Shown: positions 53,050-56,588 of the stretch, piece after piece
How the letters are laid out: each line of letters begins with the position of its first letter
Position numbering within the stretch: the stretch's first letter is position 1
Source of the DNA: Anaerolineaceae bacterium
GTDB lineage: Bacteria; Chloroflexota; Anaerolineae; Anaerolineales; Anaerolineaceae
Length of the DNA: 56,588 bases
Direction of reading: 5' to 3'
Assembly (NCBI GenBank): GCA_003524305.1
Contig: DQHW01000011.1
Span: 41,103 to 97,690, forward strand
Program-made: the position numbers and the translations under genes
Notes under the pieces: generated by a model
Databases searched by the model: none
The model's input: only the letters and a program-made list of their open reading frames with translations
What the model was told of the DNA's origin: nothing

Positions 53050-54086
53050 TTTGCGATTGAAAATGTTCCTTTGCGATATTCACGCGGAGTCACACCAGAC
53101 CATTTCTTAAATGCTTTACGAAATACACTCGGTTCTGAAAAACCCAACAGGTAAGTGATCTGCTCAACAGTGTAATCTTCACGTAAGTATTTCTTGGCGA
53201 GTTTCTCGCGAATTTCTTTTAGCAGGTCACTGAAAATCACCCCTTCATCTTCAAGGCGTTTCTGCAAGGTACGCACGCTGAGCGCCATTTCGCGGGCTAC
53301 CTTCTGAATAGTCAGTGATTCATCATCCAGATGAGCGAGGATGATTTTTGTGACGGCTTTGGTGAATTCTTTTTGACGATCAATATTGGTAATAAAATCC
53401 TGGGCAAATTTTTCAAAATAAGCCAGCAATTCTGGGTTGGCCATTAAAATGGGTGTCTTACCCAGTGCCAGCTCCACTGTCATGGAATTCTCTTTTTGAC
53501 CGAACAACACCGGACAGCAAAACACACGTTCATATTCGCTGATGGATTCTGGCTTGGGATAGATAAAAGTCACCTCGGAAGGGTTGAGGTGTTTACCAGT
53601 CAGGGTGCGAACCATGCGCACCAAACTGGAGAAGGTGGACTCGAAACAATGACGAGACATCTTGGGTGCATGCGGCGGGGTATTAAACACCAGCTTCACC
53701 TTGGTTAAGCGTAGATGCGCTGTGGCTTCGATCAGATTGCCAATGATGTGCGAGTAACGGCCTGATTTTTCCATGGCTTCACCAAGGGTGGCGCAATTCA
53801 TCATCATGTACCCCAAAATGGACCAACTGCCTGCCTCAACGTATTCGCCCATGTGCAATCCAAAATATGTATCTTGGGTATATTGAGCTGCAGATTCTTG
53901 AATAAACAAATATTTATCAATGGGAAGGCGGCTGTCTGGCGCTATAACAGATTCCGGTTCAACCCCAATAGTGTGTAGAAACTCGTCCACATCAATATTT
54001 TTTGATTTGAGATAGAGAAACATCTGCGCAAGGACGGTTACGCAGACACTAATCGGTTCAGCAGGGAGTTCTTTTTCCATGTCCAT
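53046..54086 (-). CDS. AraC-family regulator with PF12625-type sensor domain
   Basis: A 346-residue regulator. The N-terminal ~190 residues resemble the Arabinose_bd (OruR/ArgR-type) sensor domain, with FGLHMGEYVEAGSWSILGYM. The C-terminal part has two HTH motifs of AraC type (LSVRTLQKRLEDEG and LGFSEPSVFRKAFKKWSG). No Shine-Dalgarno is present; TATACT (54092-54097) lies 5 bases before the ATG and 11 before a second in-frame ATG, so the transcript may be leaderless. It is divergent from the small membrane protein and carotenoid-type genes, which it may regulate. Confidence 0.88.
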   Translation of the reverse strand: MDMEKELPAEPISVCVTVLAQMFLYLKSKNIDVDEFLHTIGVEPESVIAPDSRLPIDKYLFIQESAAQYTQDTYFGLHMGEYVEAGSWSILGYMMMNCATLGEAMEKSGRYSHIIGNLIEATAHLRLTKVKLVFNTPPHAPKMSRHCFESTFSSLVRMVRTLTGKHLNPSEVTFIYPKPESISEYERVFCCPVLFGQKENSMTVELALGKTPILMANPELLAYFEKFAQDFITNIDRQKEFTKAVTKIILAHLDDESLTIQKVAREMALSVRTLQKRLEDEGVIFSDLLKEIREKLAKKYLREDYTVEQITYLLGFSEPSVFRKAFKKWSGVTPREYRKGTFSIAN

Positions 54087-54217
54087 ATAATAGTATAAAA
54101 AGCATCAAATGACATAATCTATACGTCAAAAACCATATCCGGTTGCCTTGATTGCAGCTATGCTTACTCTTGTCCACTGTGGGCATATGCCAATTTATTC
54201 AACTAAGGAAAATAAAT

Positions 54218-54589
54218 ATGACTGCTTCAAAATTCATTCTCCCAATTATTTTATTCGTCTTAACCCTTGCTGCAGGTTTCTGGGTCTCCAAAACCGGTAA
54301 ACCCTATAACACTGGCACTTTCACCCTGCATAAACTACTGGCACTGGCAGCCGTTGTTTTTGTAACCATCGCGATTACGGACGTACTCAAAACTACCCAT
54401 GCACAACCCCTGGTTATTGTTCTGGTTGTGTTGGCAGGCTTGAGTGTTATTGCCTTATTTGGCACCGGAGCCTTGATGAGCATTCAAAAAACGGTCAGCA
54501 GCATCTGGCTGTTCGTTCACCGCGTTGCACCTTTTTTGTTGGCTGGTTCATCCATCAGTGCGATTTTGTTGTTGATAAAAACTGTTTAA
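54218..54589 (+). CDS. Small four-helix membrane protein
   Basis: A 123-residue protein with four hydrophobic helices. AAGGAAAA precedes the ATG at 54218; an earlier in-frame ATG at 54152 lacks a site. Two His residues sit at the edges of helices 2 and 4 (TLHKLLALA and VHRVAPFLL), as in small cytochrome b-like membrane proteins, so haem binding is a speculation. It precedes the phytoene synthase-like gene by 79 bases. Confidence 0.7.
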   Translation: MTASKFILPIILFVLTLAAGFWVSKTGKPYNTGTFTLHKLLALAAVVFVTIAITDVLKTTHAQPLVIVLVVLAGLSVIALFGTGALMSIQKTVSSIWLFVHRVAPFLLAGSSISAILLLIKTV

Positions 54590-54668
54590 AAATAGTTGCA
54601 ATGCAACCAGAACTCTATATTTGCGTATATATTTACAGATTTCAATACTAAAAAACACGGGAAAAAAC

Positions 54669-55502
54669 ATGCTGAGCCAAGAACAAATACTTCACGTCAA
54701 TCCACACCTGGCTTCGTCGATTACCTACGCCTCAAGCCGACAGTCCTTCTATACCGTGCTCTTCCTGGTGGATCAAGGTATGAAAGAAGACGCATTCAAA
54801 GCGTATGCCTACTTCCGCTGGCTGGACGATCAATTGGATAAGGAATCATTATCAAAGTCTGAACGCATGGCGATTGTGAGACGCGAAAACGCGCTGATCG
54901 ACCAGTGCTACGGCGTGGAAGGCAGTGCGCCGCCCCACAACCTTTGCGAAGAGGAATATCTGTTGGTGGATCTGCTGCGCGGGGACCAGTGCAAAGCAGA
55001 CGGACTGCGCCTCTACATCCGCAACCTGATGGCTGTGATGGTGTTTGATGCTGAACGCCGCGGTGAGCTCATCTCTCAACTGCAATTGACCAACTACGAA
55101 AAATGGCTGGCTACAGCGGTCACCGAGGCTTTGCATTTCTACATCGGAAATCACTGTTACACTCCACAGGATGAGACGCGTTACCTGGCTGCCACAGGTG
55201 CACATATCACCCACATGCTGCGCGACACGTATGAAGATATTGCGGCTGGCTATATCAACATCCCCAGCGAAGCGCTTGAAAAATATCGCATTGACCCGCA
55301 GGATATTAATTCGGATGGCTATCGACAATTTGTCAAAAGCCGGGTTAATTTAGCCCGTCAATATTTTGCCGCCGGCCGGCATTATCTCTCGAAAGTGCAG
55401 AACTTGCGCTGCCGCCTGGCTGGTTACAGTTACATTGCCTGCTTCACGCCCATCCTCAATGCAATTGAGCGGGACGGCTGGCTGCTCAGACCCTCTTATT
55501 AA
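54669..55502 (+). CDS. Phytoene/squalene synthase family protein
   Basis: A 277-residue trans-isoprenyl head-to-head synthase. The first aspartate-rich motif is in YFRWLDDQLDKE and the second in MLRDTYEDIAAGY, as in phytoene and squalene synthases. It would join two GGPP or two FPP in the membrane-associated route to carotenoids or hopanoids. The downstream desaturase favours carotenoids, but HpnC/D-type squalene formation is not excluded. The ATG has a weak GGGAAA site. Confidence 0.85.
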   Translation: MLSQEQILHVNPHLASSITYASSRQSFYTVLFLVDQGMKEDAFKAYAYFRWLDDQLDKESLSKSERMAIVRRENALIDQCYGVEGSAPPHNLCEEEYLLVDLLRGDQCKADGLRLYIRNLMAVMVFDAERRGELISQLQLTNYEKWLATAVTEALHFYIGNHCYTPQDETRYLAATGAHITHMLRDTYEDIAAGYINIPSEALEKYRIDPQDINSDGYRQFVKSRVNLARQYFAAGRHYLSKVQNLRCRLAGYSYIACFTPILNAIERDGWLLRPSY

Positions 55503-55574
55503 TCATTTGAAACGCAATGCAGAACGCCAAGGGGTTGACCTTCTGCGCCATATCATTATGTTAAAAGGTAAAGC

Positions 55575-56588
55575 ATGAACACCAAAACTGCACTCATCAT
55601 CGGCGCCGGGCTCGGCGGAATCACATCAGCCATCCATCTGGCAAGACACGGCATTCACACTACTGTGCTTGAAAAGAACAACAAAGCCGGCGGACGCTGC
55701 GACCGCTACAGCCGCGACGGCCACGAATTCGACACCGGCCCGACACTGTTGGTGATGCCGCTGTTGATCGAGTCGGAGTTCAACACTTTCGACGCCTCGA
55801 TGCGCGAGATGCTTGATCTGCGCCGCGTGGACCCCACCTACGACCTGATCTTTGATGATGGCAGCGTCTTTGCTCCTACATCTGACATGATGAAAATGCA
55901 TGAACAGTTGGAATCCTTTGAACCCGGCAGCTATGACGGTTTTCTGCGCTACATGCAGGAGGGCAACCGCCATTACAACGTTTCCATTGAACGGCTGCTC
56001 AATCGCGATTTCCGCAAAGCGACGGATTTCTTCACCCCTGCACATATTCCGCTGCTCAACCTGGTAAAACCACTGCTGAAGCATTATCAACACATGTCTG
56101 CTTTCTTCAAGGATCCGCGTTTGAAAGCTGCCTTCACCTTTGAAGACATGTACATGGGGTTGAGCCCGTTTGACGCCCCTGCCACTTTTTCACTGATGCC
56201 GTTTTCAGAACTGACTCACGGGGTGTGGTATCCCACAGGCGGCATGTATACGATTGTTGAGGCGCTGATGGAAGTGGCGCTCAAAGCCGGAGTGGAATTT
56301 GAATATAACACTTCAGTTGAACGCATCGAGGTGGATGCACATTCCGCGCGCAGCGTCGTATTGGATGACGGCCGTTCTTTGACCGCAGATGTGATCTTCG
56401 CCAATGCGGACCTGCCCTATGTTTATAAAGAACTTCTGCCCCACGATCCGCTGGTCAGTTCGCTTGAAAAAAAGAAATACTCGTGCTCTACAATCAACTT
56501 CTTCTGGGGTATGGATAAAGTCTATTCAGAACTGCCAGGTCACACCCTCTTTTTGGGCGGTGATGACTATGAAAAGAATTTTGACCAG
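55575..56588 (+). CDS. Phytoene desaturase-type oxidoreductase (partial)
   Basis: A frame of 338 codons, open to the window end. The N-terminal FAD-binding motif is LIIGAGLGGITSAIHLARHG, followed by EKNNKAGGRC and FDTGPTLLVMP, the CrtI-type signature. A later FANADLPYVY is the C-terminal dinucleotide-side motif. A CrtI/CrtD/CrtN-like desaturase or isomerase that acts on the synthase product is likely. It is missing its C-terminal portion. A GGTAAAG sequence precedes the ATG. Confidence 0.9.
   Translation, partial: MNTKTALIIGAGLGGITSAIHLARHGIHTTVLEKNNKAGGRCDRYSRDGHEFDTGPTLLVMPLLIESEFNTFDASMREMLDLRRVDPTYDLIFDDGSVFAPTSDMMKMHEQLESFEPGSYDGFLRYMQEGNRHYNVSIERLLNRDFRKATDFFTPAHIPLLNLVKPLLKHYQHMSAFFKDPRLKAAFTFEDMYMGLSPFDAPATFSLMPFSELTHGVWYPTGGMYTIVEALMEVALKAGVEFEYNTSVERIEVDAHSARSVVLDDGRSLTADVIFANADLPYVYKELLPHDPLVSSLEKKKYSCSTINFFWGMDKVYSELPGHTLFLGGDDYEKNFDQ

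Overview
The window looks like a chromosome segment of an Anaerolineae-type member of the Chloroflexota. This is an inference from gene content: a LysX-type alpha-aminoadipate lysine operon, Thr/Pro-rich lipoproteins, DUF2089 and SHOCT-like proteins, a YkuD L,D-transpeptidase, an M32 carboxypeptidase, and a soluble PAS/GAF sensor kinase of nearly 3000 residues. No rRNA, transposase, prophage or CRISPR array was seen. Base composition is uneven: the giant kinase, the cell-surface glycosylation genes and the restriction-modification pair are AT-rich, while the lysine operon is clearly GC-rich.

Layout. 1-1.5 kb: two unrecognised membrane proteins. 1.5-13.1 kb (minus): a translationally coupled signalling operon of giant histidine kinase, single-domain response regulator, and dual-receiver PAS-GAF-HD-GYP protein. 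13.5-17 kb: polyprenyl-phosphate glycosyltransferase, methyltransferase and a multi-spanning membrane protein. 17.2 kb: tRNA-Lys(UUU). 17.4-19.7 kb (minus): sortase, small membrane protein and class V aminotransferase. 19.8-22.7 kb: HAD phosphatase and two cation diffusion facilitators, the second behind a terminator-bearing leader. 22.8-24.4 kb: a BglII-like type II restriction-modification pair. 24.4-27.4 kb: small regulatory-looking proteins and an MFS exporter. 27.5-31 kb (minus): lipoprotein, M32 carboxypeptidase and SerA-like dehydrogenase. 31-34.4 kb: cysteine-cluster protein, GNAT, L,D-transpeptidase and lipoprotein. 34.4-37.5 kb: rhomboid protease, guanylate kinase, FmdB-like protein and a secreted HExxH protein. 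37.8-41.1 kb: MacA/MacB-type ABC export operon. 41.4-43.1 kb: PerR, peroxiredoxin and ferritin. 43.6-48.8 kb: lysine operon (hcs, lysT, lysU, hicdh, lysX) behind an apparent attenuator. 49-51.8 kb (minus): PadR, MFS and ChrA. 52-56.6 kb: CPBP protease, AraC regulator, small four-helix membrane protein, phytoene/squalene synthase and a partial phytoene desaturase.

How the genes work together. The lysine operon encodes homocitrate synthase through homoisocitrate dehydrogenase plus LysX; LysW and the later enzymes are not here. The homocitrate synthase carries a C-terminal Lrp/AsnC-type RAM domain, and its promoter is separated from the gene by a 27-codon, Lys-containing reading frame and a strong intrinsic terminator. 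This predicts two layers of control by lysine. The PerR-peroxiredoxin-ferritin set is a peroxide and iron defence group with an exact Per box over its -10 hexamer. The kinase, response regulator and HD-GYP proteins probably form a phosphorelay ending in cyclic-di-GMP hydrolysis.

Non-coding structure of interest includes two near-identical perfect palindromes, each between convergent genes; a 111-bp tandem repeat with a third partial copy near perR; and several start codons placed so close to a -10 hexamer that the transcripts would be leaderless.
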